In this document: in pieces, positions 18,115-26,077 of the stretch
How positions within the stretch are numbered: position 1 is the stretch's first letter
Layout: the number at the start of each line of letters is the position of its first letter
DNA from: Rhodococcus sp. RD6.2
GTDB lineage: Bacteria; Actinomycetota; Actinomycetes; Mycobacteriales; Mycobacteriaceae
NCBI RefSeq assembly: GCF_001040705.1
Contig: NZ_CVQP01000001.1
Span: 240,324-304,323, forward strand
Direction of reading: 5' to 3'
Length of the DNA stretch: 64,000 nt
Notes under the pieces: generated by a model
Told to the model about the DNA's origin: nothing
The model's database searches: none
The model's input: the letters and a program-made list of their open reading frames with translations, nothing else
Position numbers and translations under genes: made by a program

Positions 18115-19053
18115 TCACTTCTCCCCGCGGAACGCGGCACCGGAGAGTGACACCGACTCGCGGCCGTCCGGGCCGACCGGAACCTCGCCCTCGATGGTGG
18201 TGCGGTACAGCACCCGCGTGACGTCGAGATGATCGAGGTCGGTCGGTGCGAGGTGCGCCGTCGCGCGGTTGTCCCACACCGCCAGAGTGCCGGGACGCCA
18301 ACGGAACCGAACCGTGTACGCCGGGTTGGTGACCTCCTCGAACAACAGGTCGAGCACGCGGTCGCTCTGCGACGGCGACAGGCCGACGATGCGCGCGGTG
18401 AAGCCGGGCTGAACGAAGAGCGCCTTCTCACCGGTCACCGGATGCACCCGGACCACCGGATGCTCGGTGACGAACGGGTTCTCCTGCACCTTCCGGCCGT
18501 ACTCGCTGTCCGCACCCCACAGCGGCCTGCGTCCGCCGAAGCGGTGCTCGGCACGTAGCCCCAGGACGAACTGCTGTAGCGGCTCCGGCAGGCCCTCGTA
18601 GGCGGCGACGAGGTTCGTCCAACTGGTGTCGCCCCCACGTTCCGGCACCTCGTGGGCGCGCAGCAGCGTCACGGCGGGCGGATTGACGGCGGCGGTCACG
18701 TCGGTGTGCCATTGACTGTCGTAGCTGTACTTCTTGCGTCCGAAGCGCCGCTCGTACTTGGCGCTGTCGACGGCGAGGATCTCGGGGAAGCCCTCCGGCG
18801 CCTCGTCGTCGTAGGGGTGCGACGGCGTGACCGTCCCGAAGATCCGCGAGAACTCGATCTGCTGGGCGTGGTCGATGTGCTGGTCGTGGAAGAACAGCAC
18901 CTTGTACTTGTGCAGCTTCCGGCGGATCTTCTCGGCGTCGTGGTCCGAGAGCGGCTCCCGGATGTCGATTCCCGTGACGTCGGCGCCGATGTGTCCGGCG
19001 ACGGGACGGACCTGCAGATCGGTGGCGGTGGACAGTTCCGGTGCAATGGTCAT
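18115..19053 (-). CDS. TauD/TfdA family Fe(II)/2-oxoglutarate dioxygenase
   Basis: 312 residues from MTIAPELSTATDLQVRPVAG. The facial triad is intact: H116 and D118 in WHTDVT and H267 in RATAHLAP, with R284 (LYRTT) positioned to bind 2-oxoglutarate. The family hydroxylates taurine, alkyl sulfates, aryloxyacetates and similar acids. Without transporter or sulfonate genes beside it the substrate stays open. The frame extends upstream, but GAGGGGA 7 nt before ATG 19053 supports this start. An IclR regulator gene lies just upstream on the same strand. Confidence 0.88.
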   Translation of the reverse strand: MTIAPELSTATDLQVRPVAGHIGADVTGIDIREPLSDHDAEKIRRKLHKYKVLFFHDQHIDHAQQIEFSRIFGTVTPSHPYDDEAPEGFPEILAVDSAKYERRFGRKKYSYDSQWHTDVTAAVNPPAVTLLRAHEVPERGGDTSWTNLVAAYEGLPEPLQQFVLGLRAEHRFGGRRPLWGADSEYGRKVQENPFVTEHPVVRVHPVTGEKALFVQPGFTARIVGLSPSQSDRVLDLLFEEVTNPAYTVRFRWRPGTLAVWDNRATAHLAPTDLDHLDVTRVLYRTTIEGEVPVGPDGRESVSLSGAAFRGEK

Positions 19054-19141
19054 GTGGAAATCCCCTCGGGCTGTGTGGTTCTCGGCCTCCATTCGGCCGT
19101 CGACACCCACGATGTACTCGGTCGGCATTCGGGGAAAGGGT

Positions 19142-19161
19142 GTTTCCACCATGCGAAAAAC
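19142..19161. promoter_or_regulatory. Candidate IclR-type operator
   Basis: An imperfect inverted repeat GTTTCCACCA/TGCGAAAAAC (6 of 10 positions symmetric) lies 90 bp upstream of the dioxygenase start, just past the IclR gene stop. IclR proteins bind short palindromes with TTTC/GAAA-like arms. This is a weak, inferred site. Confidence 0.3.
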
Positions 19162-19163
19162 AC

Positions 19164-19910
19164 TCAGCGTGAATCTATCTCGACGCGGACGGCGGGCGAT
19201 TCGGTGTACCGCGCGATGAGGGCTGCGGTGTGCTGCATCGCAGGCACGATCCTCCGCAGTGTCGGCTCGTTCAGGCGGCGCCGTCGCGCTTGCACTCCGA
19301 CCGCGCCCCACGGCCGATTGCCGTTGTCGAACACCGGCACCGCGACGGCGAGCACCGTCGGGTCGCAAACGTCGACATCGACGGCGAACCCCTGTCGACG
19401 GATTCGATCCAGGTCCACAGCCGACTCCCGGCTCGGCCGCCTTCCCCCGAGCTGCTCGAACGCGAGCACCGCCCGGCCCATCACGCTCGTGTCGACGGAT
19501 TGCCGCGCGCGCGGAATCTGAATGTCGCAGAACCGATCCGGTGGACGCGCCGAGAACACCGTCAACGCGTCGTCGCCGCGAACGACGGCGAGGCTCGCGG
19601 TGATGCCGATGCCCGCGGCCAGCGCGTACAACTGCGGCGCACACGCGTCCGCCCCGAGCCGGACCAGCGGCGGCACGGCCAGGGCGATCAAGCCCGATCC
19701 GATGCGGTATCCGTCGGGTGCGCGTTCGAGCAGTCCGCCGCGCACGAGTGCTTGCGCGATACGGTGCGCGCTACTCACCGGCAGTCCCGTCCGCGCAGCC
19801 AGCGAACTGACCGTCAATTCGGTCGCGCCGTCGTCGAAACAGCCGAGCACGGCAACAGCGCGCTCGACTGCGCGTGAACCCGAACGTGACTGGCTTTCCG
19901 AAGCCGACAT
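19164..19910 (-). CDS. IclR family transcriptional regulator
   Basis: 248 residues from MSASESQSRSGSRAVERAVA. The N-terminal winged HTH (about 12-70) has the expected ELTVSSLAARTGLPVSSAHR recognition helix. The C-terminal IclR effector domain ends in VFDNGNRPWGAVGV and RIVPAMQHTAALIA. GAGGTG just before this ATG supports it, although in-frame starts exist at 19928 and 19940. It probably controls the downstream dioxygenase gene. Confidence 0.88.
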   Translation of the reverse strand: MSASESQSRSGSRAVERAVAVLGCFDDGATELTVSSLAARTGLPVSSAHRIAQALVRGGLLERAPDGYRIGSGLIALAVPPLVRLGADACAPQLYALAAGIGITASLAVVRGDDALTVFSARPPDRFCDIQIPRARQSVDTSVMGRAVLAFEQLGGRRPSRESAVDLDRIRRQGFAVDVDVCDPTVLAVAVPVFDNGNRPWGAVGVQARRRRLNEPTLRRIVPAMQHTAALIARYTESPAVRVEIDSR

Positions 19911-20085
19911 GGCACCTCGCGACGTCATCGCCTCGACCACGTGCGCCGAGGAAGGTCAGCGGTGACTATCGTGGCGCGTCGCCCGCCGGTCAACGGTTAC
20001 GCGCGGCGAGAATCCGAAGTCGACGTAGGCCGTTCACCCCGCGCGTCGCCTTGTCCGCGTCGGCGCCGCTCGCCAGGATGGGCGG

Positions 20086-20859
20086 ATGTCGATTTTCCGG
20101 ATCCTCGCCGTGCCGTTGGCGGCGGCAGTTCTCGTCGGCGGGAGTGCCTGCTCGGACGACCCCGACGACGCTGCCTCGACGCCCGACGTCACCACGACTG
20201 CACGTGTGATGTCGGTGTCGCCTACCGTCCGGGAGGACCCCGAAGCCGGCTACTCCGCGACCTCCACCCAGGTCACGGGCGACACCGGACGGGTCCGTTA
20301 CGACGTGACGGTGCCGCAGGTCGAGGGCGGGGATCCCGCGGTCGCGGCGGAGTTCAACGAGTCGATGCGTGCGGCCCTCCAGGACCAGATCGACGGGGCG
20401 TCGGGGGAGCGGTTCACCCTCGATTCCCGCACCGAGTCCGGTGTCGCGCACATCGGGTCGCGGGTGCTGAGCGGACTCCTGGTCACGTCGTGGAACGCCG
20501 ACCCGCCGGGGGCGCACCCGACTCCGTTGGTCGCGACGGTCGTCGTCGACACGGACAACGGTCGGCCGATCACTCTGAACACTCTGTTCCCCGACTTGCA
20601 GGCGGGTCTGGATCGGCTGTCCGAGGAGTCGGCGCGCCTGCTGCCCGGGACGGCGGCGGGGGCCGAGTTCGAGCGATCGGGCATCGAGCCCACACGGCAG
20701 AACTTCTCGAACTGGCTGGCCACGCCGGAGGGGATGGAGATCCACTTCTCCGACTATCAGGTGGGCCCGCATGCCGTCGGGTTGGTCGAGGTGACCGCGC
20801 CGTGGGATCGGTTGCAGGACGTGATGGCGCCCGCGATGGTCGGCGTCGTCTCCAGCTGA
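20086..20859 (+). CDS. RsiV/DUF3298-like secreted lipoprotein
   Basis: 257 residues. A signal peptide (MSIFRILAVPLAAAVLVGGSAC) ends in a cysteine in a weak lipobox, so membrane anchoring is likely. The mature region has the DUF3298/RsiV arrangement: V-x-Y-x-V-x-VPQVEGGDPAVAAEFNESM, then VVVDTDNGRPITLNTLF, and a final FSDYQVGPHAVGLVEV. Mycobacterial relatives include MPT64-like proteins. No sigma-factor gene is adjacent, so an anti-sigma role is not supported. Confidence 0.75.
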   Translation: MSIFRILAVPLAAAVLVGGSACSDDPDDAASTPDVTTTARVMSVSPTVREDPEAGYSATSTQVTGDTGRVRYDVTVPQVEGGDPAVAAEFNESMRAALQDQIDGASGERFTLDSRTESGVAHIGSRVLSGLLVTSWNADPPGAHPTPLVATVVVDTDNGRPITLNTLFPDLQAGLDRLSEESARLLPGTAAGAEFERSGIEPTRQNFSNWLATPEGMEIHFSDYQVGPHAVGLVEVTAPWDRLQDVMAPAMVGVVSS

Positions 20860-20888
20860 CCGCCCGGACGCAAGCGGCCCCGGAAATG

Positions 20889-20925
20889 CGAAAGGCCGCA
20901 CAGTCGTGGACTGTGCGGCCTTTCG
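20889..20925. terminator. Bidirectional terminator, 17-bp perfect stem
   Basis: Arms 20889-20905 and 20909-20925 are perfectly complementary around a GTG loop. It separates the convergent lipoprotein gene and rpsR. The stem ends in AAAGG/CCTTT, giving short U-runs in both directions. Confidence 0.85.
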
Positions 20926-20935
20926 GAAACTCCGA

Positions 20936-21193
20936 CTACCGGCTGGTGAACGGCAGCAGGGCCATCTCGCGGGCGTTCTTCACCGCGACGGCAACCTGAC
21001 GCTGCTGCTGCGGGGTCAGGCCGGTGACGCGACGGCTGCGGATCTTGCCGCGGTCCGAGATGAAGGTGCGGAGCAGGTTGACGTCCTTGTAGTCGACGTG
21101 CTCGATCTTCGCCGCGAAAAGCGGGTTCTTCTTGGGCTTGCGGCCGGTGTCGGCGCCGCGGGACTTCTTGGACGGGCCCCTCTTGACTGCCAT
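20936..21193 (-). CDS. rpsR: 30S ribosomal protein S18, zinc-independent paralog
   Basis: 85 residues. The S18 core [31 protein letters not shown]-like region and the ending [13 protein letters not shown] are clear. It has no cysteine, unlike the zinc-binding S18 that carries CxxC motifs. It is the last gene of the rpmB-rpmG-rpsN-rpsR operon, which should be induced under zinc starvation by relief of Zur repression. Confidence 0.95.
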   Translation of the reverse strand: MAVKRGPSKKSRGADTGRKPKKNPLFAAKIEHVDYKDVNLLRTFISDRGKIRSRRVTGLTPQQQRQVAVAVKNAREMALLPFTSR

Positions 21194-21210
21194 TGCTTCC
21201 CTCTCGAGTT

Positions 21211-21516
21211 CTACCAGCTGGACTTGCGCACGCCGGGCAGCTCCCCACGATGAGCCAACTCGCGCACGCGCACGCGGGACAGCCCGAATTTTCGCAGGTG
21301 ACCGCGCGGACGACCGTCCGCAGCGTCACGATTACGCAATCGTACCGGACTCGCGTCACGCGGCAGACGCTGCAAGGCCTGTTGGGCCGCGGCCCGCTCG
21401 TCGTCGGTGCTCGACGGTCGTCGGACGATCTCCTTGAGGGCCGCGCGGCGCTCGGCGTACCGCGCCACCACCGCTGCTCGCTGCTGGTTGCGGGCGATCT
21501 TCGACTTCTTTGCCAT
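21211..21516 (-). CDS. rpsN: 30S ribosomal protein S14, zinc-independent paralog
   Basis: 101 residues starting [20 protein letters not shown], the long S14 form. It has no cysteine and thus no zinc knuckle, and ends in [17 protein letters not shown]. It lies between rpmG (8 nt) and rpsR (17 nt) in the same operon. Confidence 0.95.
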   Translation of the reverse strand: MAKKSKIARNQQRAAVVARYAERRAALKEIVRRPSSTDDERAAAQQALQRLPRDASPVRLRNRDAADGRPRGHLRKFGLSRVRVRELAHRGELPGVRKSSW

Positions 21517-21524
21517 CCCGGTGC

Positions 21525-21692
21525 CTACTTCTCTTCGCGGAAGTCGACGTGTCGTCGGACGACCGGGTCGTACTTGCGCAGGACCAGGCGGTCCGGGTCG
21601 TTACGGCGGTTCTTGCGGGTGACGTAGGTGTATCCGGTTCCCGCGGTGGACTTGAGCTTCACGATCGGCCGGATGTCGGTGCTCCTCGCCAT
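21525..21692 (-). CDS. rpmG: 50S ribosomal protein L33, zinc-independent paralog
   Basis: 55 residues starting [20 protein letters not shown], with [22 protein letters not shown]. It has no cysteine, whereas the zinc-dependent L33 has two CxxC pairs. Its ATG overlaps the rpmB stop by one base (TGATG), indicating coupled translation. Confidence 0.95.
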   Translation of the reverse strand: MARSTDIRPIVKLKSTAGTGYTYVTRKNRRNDPDRLVLRKYDPVVRRHVDFREEK

Positions 21693-21928
21693 CAGATGCG
21701 TACCCCCCGAGCGCGGATTCGGGCGACGACGGCCTCGATGCCGTCCCGGTCGATGGTCTTGATGCCCTTCGTCGAGACGGTGAGCGTGATTCGTCGTCTC
21801 TCGCTGGGCAGGTAGTACGCCTTGCGCTGGATGTTCGGATTCCAGCGGCGGCTCGTCCGGACGTGGGAATGCGAGACGGACTTCCCGAATCCGGGGGCGC
21901 GTCCTGTGACCTGGCAGTGGGCGGGCAT
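21692..21928 (-). CDS. rpmB: 50S ribosomal protein L28, zinc-independent paralog
   Basis: 78 residues: [20 protein letters not shown], then [20 protein letters not shown] and [21 protein letters not shown] single Cys replaces the usual CxxC...CxxC zinc site. It is the first gene of its operon, and the Zur-like box starts 25 bp upstream of the ATG. GGAGG in the leader supports the start. Confidence 0.95.
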   Translation of the reverse strand: MPAHCQVTGRAPGFGKSVSHSHVRTSRRWNPNIQRKAYYLPSERRRITLTVSTKGIKTIDRDGIEAVVARIRARGVRI

Positions 21929-21952
21929 GGGACCTCCTCATCATTGTGAAAG

Positions 21953-21968
21953 TGAAAACGGTTTTCGA
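21953..21968. promoter_or_regulatory. Zur-like operator, rpmB side
   Basis: TGAAAACGGTTTTCGA is a near-perfect palindrome of the TGAAAAT...ATTTTCA type bound by actinobacterial Zur. It lies 25 bp upstream of rpmB, where it would overlap its promoter. Confidence 0.75.
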
Positions 21969-22007
21969 CAAACGAGTGATCGCACTGTAGCGTCCACGTT
22001 CGGTAAA

Positions 22008-22023
22008 TGACAATCGTTATCGA
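22008..22023. promoter_or_regulatory. Zur-like operator, CobW-like gene side
   Basis: TGACAATCGTTATCGA is a second imperfect palindrome of Zur type, ending 11 bp before the GTG of the CobW-like gene and next to its GAAAGGAG ribosome-binding site. Together with the other box it allows each divergent operon to be repressed when zinc is sufficient. Confidence 0.65.
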
Positions 22024-22034
22024 AAGGAGCGGCA

Positions 22035-23282
22035 GTGACCCGGACACCAGTCGTCCTCGTCTCGGGCTGGCACCACACCGCACGCATCGCGGACACCCTC
22101 CTGACGGAGGGCACGGTCCTCGTGCACCACGACCTCGGTCACCTCGGTGAAGGTGTGGTCCGGCGCACGATCACCCACCCCGACCGCCGCGTCGACACGA
22201 CCGTCCTCGAGCTCGCCCACGGCTGCGTGAGCTGCACCCTCCGGGAGGACCTGCTGCCACTGCTGCGACGACTGCACCGCCGCGACTCCGTCCGCCGTAT
22301 CGCACTGCTGCTCGATCGCACCCTCGAGCCCGAGGTGGTGTGCCTCGCCGTCGAGCAGGTCGTGGTCGCGGGCGTGGTCGGGCAGCTCGACGGACCGGCC
22401 TCCCGGGACGTGCGGATCGAGGCGGTCCTCACCTGCGTCGACGCCGCCACCTGGCTCGACGACGCCACCGGCGACGACGACCTCGCCGAGCGTGGCCTCG
22501 CCGTGGTCGCGGACGACGAGCGCACCGTCGCCCAGGTCGTCGTCGGTCAGGTCGCGATCGCCGACGCCATCGTCGTCGCAGGAAGGGGACCCGATGGCTG
22601 GAGCCAGGCCAGGCTGCACGCTGCGCTGACGCGCCTCGCGCCCACCGCCCCGATCGACTGGATCGGCGACGACCTTCCCCCCGACGCGGGCGGCCTGTTG
22701 GCCCGCGTCCCGGCTGACGCCCGCCGCGGGTCCGCCTCCGACGTGCACGCATCACTGCTCCGCGGGCAGCCGCCGCTCTCGTCCGACTGCGGCGTCACCC
22801 TTGTCGAGTTCGTCGCCACGCGGCCCTTCCACCCGGAACGCCTGCACAGTGCCGTCGACACGCTCCTGGACGGAGTCGTCACGGCACGAGGGCGACTGTG
22901 GGTGGCCACCCAACCCGGCAACGTGCTGTGGCTCGAGTCGGCGGGGGGAGGGCTGCGTATCGGACGGGCCGGTCGGTGGCTGGCGGCGATGACACCCGAC
23001 GAACAGGAAACGGAATCGGCGACGCGGCGTGCGCTCGCCGCACTTTCCTGGGACGAGCGCCACGGCGACCGCCACACCTCGCTCGTCGTGTTGGCCTGCG
23101 GCGCAGACCCCACCGAGATCGACCGCGCGCTGCAGTGGGCGCTGGTCACGGACGACGAACTCCAGGACGTCGCGGCCTGGCGCGCATGGTCCGACCCCTT
23201 CGCCGAATGGCACGAAGACCCCTGCGGTGAGCAGGACCTCCCATCCGAATACCTGGAGACCTACCGAGAGGACCGATCGTGA
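22035..23282 (+). CDS. CobW/COG0523-like protein, probable Mrf-type factor with degenerate P-loop
   Basis: 415 residues. It has the COG0523 hallmark cysteine motif as [10 protein letters not shown] (residues 63-72) and a late [16 protein letters not shown] region typical of the CobW C-terminal domain. The position where the family has its P-loop reads GWHHTARI (11-18), lacking the GxxGxGK[ST] lysine, so normal GTP binding is doubtful. In mycobacteria a related gene in the zinc-free ribosomal operon encodes Mrf, which recruits the hibernation factor Mpy to the ribosome; orthology here is inferred from context. GTG start with AAAGGAG upstream; a 4-nt overlap with rpmE. Confidence 0.8.
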   Translation: MTRTPVVLVSGWHHTARIADTLLTEGTVLVHHDLGHLGEGVVRRTITHPDRRVDTTVLELAHGCVSCTLREDLLPLLRRLHRRDSVRRIALLLDRTLEPEVVCLAVEQVVVAGVVGQLDGPASRDVRIEAVLTCVDAATWLDDATGDDDLAERGLAVVADDERTVAQVVVGQVAIADAIVVAGRGPDGWSQARLHAALTRLAPTAPIDWIGDDLPPDAGGLLARVPADARRGSASDVHASLLRGQPPLSSDCGVTLVEFVATRPFHPERLHSAVDTLLDGVVTARGRLWVATQPGNVLWLESAGGGLRIGRAGRWLAAMTPDEQETESATRRALAALSWDERHGDRHTSLVVLACGADPTEIDRALQWALVTDDELQDVAAWRAWSDPFAEWHEDPCGEQDLPSEYLETYREDRS

Positions 23283-23539
23283 AGAAGTCGATTCATCCCC
23301 CGTACCACCCCGTCGTCTTCCGGGACGGCGGCACCGGAAACCAGTTCCTGACCCGGTCGACCGTCACCAGCAGCCAGTCGGTCGTGTGGGACGACGGCAA
23401 CACGTATCCGCTGGTGGTCGTCGACGTGACCGCCGACTCGCACCCGTTCTGGACGGGCGCGTCCAGGGTCGTCGACACCGCGGGACGCGTCGAGAAGTTC
23501 GAACGCCGCTACGGAACGCGGCGTCCGCAGGGCCGCTGA
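23279..23539 (+). CDS. rpmE: 50S ribosomal protein L31, type B (zinc-independent)
   Basis: 86 residues: [24 protein letters not shown]-like [26 protein letters not shown]-type core ending [13 protein letters not shown]. No cysteines and a C-terminal extension mark it as type B. The GTG start overlaps the stop of the CobW-like gene (GTGA), so it is cotranscribed and Zur-controlled. Confidence 0.95.
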   Translation: MKKSIHPPYHPVVFRDGGTGNQFLTRSTVTSSQSVVWDDGNTYPLVVVDVTADSHPFWTGASRVVDTAGRVEKFERRYGTRRPQGR

Positions 23540-23564
23540 CCAGCAGAGAAGGAAGGAACACGCC

Positions 23565-23738
23565 ATGGCAGTCCCGAAGCGCCGAATGTCGCGCTCGAAC
23601 ACCCGCAGTCGACGGTCACAGTGGAAGGCGACGGTCCCCGACCTGGTCGACGTGACTGTCGGGGGTGTCACACATCGGGTTCCGAGACGCCTGGTCAGGG
23701 CGGTCGAGCGGGGCCTCTACGACCCGACGGGACGGTGA
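23565..23738 (+). CDS. rpmF: 50S ribosomal protein L32, zinc-independent paralog
   Basis: 57 residues: [20 protein letters not shown] then [20 protein letters not shown] and [17 protein letters not shown]. The zinc-ribbon cysteines of canonical L32 are absent. AGAAGGAAGGA lies 8 nt upstream. It ends the operon, completing six zinc-free ribosomal proteins at one locus. Confidence 0.93.
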   Translation: MAVPKRRMSRSNTRSRRSQWKATVPDLVDVTVGGVTHRVPRRLVRAVERGLYDPTGR

Positions 23739-23743
23739 TCTGC

Positions 23744-23824
23744 GACGTCGGGACCGGGCGCGACCTGCTCGTTCGCTAGAATAACGATCGCCTTGCGCCC
23801 ATCGGCGCGCTCGGTCCCGACGTC
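23744..23824. repeat. 19-bp inverted repeat flanking a promoter-like sequence
   Basis: Arms 23744-23762 and 23806-23824 match at 17 of 19 positions (GACGTCGGGACCG and its complement, then CGCG). The 43-bp interval contains TAGAAT (23777-23782), a good -10 hexamer. It sits between rpmF and the permease gene and could act as an rpmF terminator, as an operator, or as a leader hairpin for the permease mRNA. Confidence 0.6.
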
Positions 23825-23876
23825 CACCGACGTCCGATGCGTAGACCACGGCCCTGCCGTGGGCGAGGAGAACCCA

Positions 23877-25325
23877 GTGTCCGAAGACACCCAGATCGTC
23901 GCGGCCCAGGATCGAGAACCCGGCCTGTCCCGGCAGCTGACCAACCGGCACATCCAGCTCATGGCGATCGGCGGTGCCATCGGCACCGGCCTGTTCATGG
24001 GCTCGGGCAAGACCATCTCCCTGGCCGGGCCCTCGGTGCTGTTCGTCTACATGATCATCGGCACGATGCTGTTCTTCGTCATGCGGGCGATGGGCGAACT
24101 GCTGCTGTCGAACACCGGGTACCGGTCCTTCGCCGACTTCGCAGGCGACTACCTCGGACCGTGGGCCGGCTTCTTCACCGGCTGGACGTACTGGTTCTGC
24201 TGGATCGTCACCGGCATCGCCGACGTCATCGCGATCTCCGGCTACGTGTCCTACTGGTGGGGTTCGCTGCCCCTGTGGATCCCGGCGCTCGCCGCCGTCG
24301 TACTCCTGATCGCGCTCAACCTCCCGACGGTGAAGGCCTTCGGTGAAACCGAGTTCTGGTTCGCTCTCATCAAGATCGTCGCCATCGTCACGCTCATCGT
24401 CGTCGGGCTCGCCATGGTCTTCACCCACTTCGTCGCGCCCAACGGATCCGAATCCGCATTCGCGAACCTGTGGAACGACGGCGGATTCTTCCCCACCGGA
24501 CCGATGGGCTTCGTCGCCGGATTCCAGATCGCCACCTTCGCTTTCGTCGGAATCGAACTGGTCGGCACCGCCGCCGCGGAGACCAAGGATCCACAGAAGA
24601 ACCTGCCCAAGGCGATCAACTCGATCCCGATCCGCGTGATGCTGTTCTACGTCGTCGCGCTGGCCGTGATCATGTCCGTCACCCCGTGGCGCGAGATCAG
24701 CGGTGACCGCAGCCCGTTCGTGGCGATGTTCGCGCTCGCCGGCATCGGCATCGCCGCATCGGTGGTCAACTTCGTCGTGCTCACCTCGGCGGCGTCGTCG
24801 GCGAACTCCGGTATCTACTCGACGTCACGCATGGTCTACGGCCTCGCCCAGGACGGCGACGCACCCGGCGCGTTCGCGCGGCTGACGAAGCGGCGGGTGC
24901 CTGCCAACGCCCTCTACCTGTCCGGCGTGTTCCTCCTGTCCGGTGTGGTGATGGTCGTCGTCGGCGACTCGCTCATCGAGGCGTTCACCATCGTCACGAC
25001 CATCTCGTCACTGTGCTTCATGTTCGTCTGGTCGATGATCCTGATCAGCTACATCGTCTACCGGCGCAGGCGCCCCGACCTGCACGAGCAGTCCACCTTC
25101 CCGATGCCCGGCGGCGTCGCGATGTGCTACGTCGTGCTGGCGTTCTTCGGGTTCCTGGTCTGGGCGTTCACACAGAAGTCCGACACCCTGCAGGCGCTGC
25201 TGGTGACGCCGGTCTGGTTCGTGATCCTCGGCGTCGTGTGGGCGGTCATCCGGCGACGTCCGGTGCAGATGGCCCGCGCCGCGGCGTTCGACGCCACCCG
25301 AAACGGCGACACGGTCGACCGCTGA
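23877..25325 (+). CDS. cycA: CycA-type amino acid permease (D-Ser/D-Ala/Gly)
   Basis: 482 residues with twelve membrane helices. It shares the CycA phrases QLMAIGGAIGTGLFMGSGKT, MLFFVMRAMGELLLSN and GWTYWFCWIVTGIADVIAI, which separate it from other AAT-family permeases. It probably imports D-serine, D-alanine and glycine by proton symport. The GTG at 23877 (VSEDTQIVAA) with GCGAGGAG upstream is preferred over an upstream in-frame start, which would extend through the inverted repeat. Confidence 0.88.
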   Translation: MSEDTQIVAAQDREPGLSRQLTNRHIQLMAIGGAIGTGLFMGSGKTISLAGPSVLFVYMIIGTMLFFVMRAMGELLLSNTGYRSFADFAGDYLGPWAGFFTGWTYWFCWIVTGIADVIAISGYVSYWWGSLPLWIPALAAVVLLIALNLPTVKAFGETEFWFALIKIVAIVTLIVVGLAMVFTHFVAPNGSESAFANLWNDGGFFPTGPMGFVAGFQIATFAFVGIELVGTAAAETKDPQKNLPKAINSIPIRVMLFYVVALAVIMSVTPWREISGDRSPFVAMFALAGIGIAASVVNFVVLTSAASSANSGIYSTSRMVYGLAQDGDAPGAFARLTKRRVPANALYLSGVFLLSGVVMVVVGDSLIEAFTIVTTISSLCFMFVWSMILISYIVYRRRRPDLHEQSTFPMPGGVAMCYVVLAFFGFLVWAFTQKSDTLQALLVTPVWFVILGVVWAVIRRRPVQMARAAAFDATRNGDTVDR

Positions 25326-25416
25326 CGCCTGCCTCCGCCGCGACTCCGCGGCGCGAATGGATCATTCACTCGATCCGGTCGACCGAACCGATCATGGCGG
25401 TCCATGGAGGTGAGCA

Positions 25417-26025
25417 GTGCTGCTGACGGTGCTCGAACTGGTCGGCGTGGTCGCGTTCGCGGCGTCCGGCGCGCTGGTCGGCGTCACCAAACGGCTCGAC
25501 CTCTTCGGAGTGAGCCTGATCGGGGTGTTCACCGCCATCGGCGGCGGTGTGCTGCGCGACGTCCTGCTCGGCATCACCCCGCCGACCTCGCTGACCACCT
25601 GGAAGTACTTCACCACCGCACTCGTGACGTCGGTGGTGGTCTTCTACGCCCACGCCGCGATCCGTCGACTGCGCCGCGAGATCCTCGCCCTCGACGCCCT
25701 CGGCATGGGCCTGTTCGCGAGCAGTGGTGCGACGATCGCGCTCGACGTCGGCGCGAGCAACCAGGCCGCAATGCTGATCGGCGCGACCGCCGCGATCGGC
25801 GGCGGCGTGCTTCGCGACATCCTCGTCAACGAGGTGCCCCTGCTCCTGCACCGCGACCTGTACGCGATTCCCGCGCTGATCGGGTCGAGCGTCGTCGTGG
25901 CGTGCGCGGCGGCGGGCCTCGGCTCGAACGTCGGACTCGTGGTCGGGACGGCATCGGCGTCGCTGCTCCGACTGCTCGCACTGTGGCGCAAGTGGAACCT
26001 GCCGGGCCCGCGGCACGTGGACTGA
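25417..26025 (+). CDS. Trimeric intracellular cation (TRIC)-type channel, UPF0126
   Basis: 202 residues with about seven helices arranged as two repeats. Each repeat has a glycine-rich signature: TAIGGGVLRDVLLG (about 47-60) and AAIGGGVLRDILVN (about 127-140). This is the YicG/YadS family of prokaryotic TRIC channels, believed to conduct K+ or other small cations, though some members have been linked to glycine transport. ATGGAGGTGAGCAGTG places GGAGG before the chosen GTG. Confidence 0.9.
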   Translation: MLLTVLELVGVVAFAASGALVGVTKRLDLFGVSLIGVFTAIGGGVLRDVLLGITPPTSLTTWKYFTTALVTSVVVFYAHAAIRRLRREILALDALGMGLFASSGATIALDVGASNQAAMLIGATAAIGGGVLRDILVNEVPLLLHRDLYAIPALIGSSVVVACAAAGLGSNVGLVVGTASASLLRLLALWRKWNLPGPRHVD

Positions 26026-26031
26026 CCGACA

Positions 26032-26061
26032 CGGTTAAGCGACCTCTCAGCACGATCTCAG
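26032..26061 (+). promoter_or_regulatory. Three tandem MprA-box-like 8-mers upstream of mprA
   Basis: CGGTTAAG (26032-26039), CCTCTCAG (26043-26050) and GATCTCAG (26054-26061) are spaced by 3 bp each, giving an 11-bp period. MprA is reported to bind two loosely conserved 8-bp direct repeats within 19 bp. The last two repeats fit exactly; the first extends the array by one weaker unit. The array ends 16 bp before the mprA ATG. Confidence 0.7.
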
Positions 26062-26077
26062 TCGCTGGGGGGAAACT

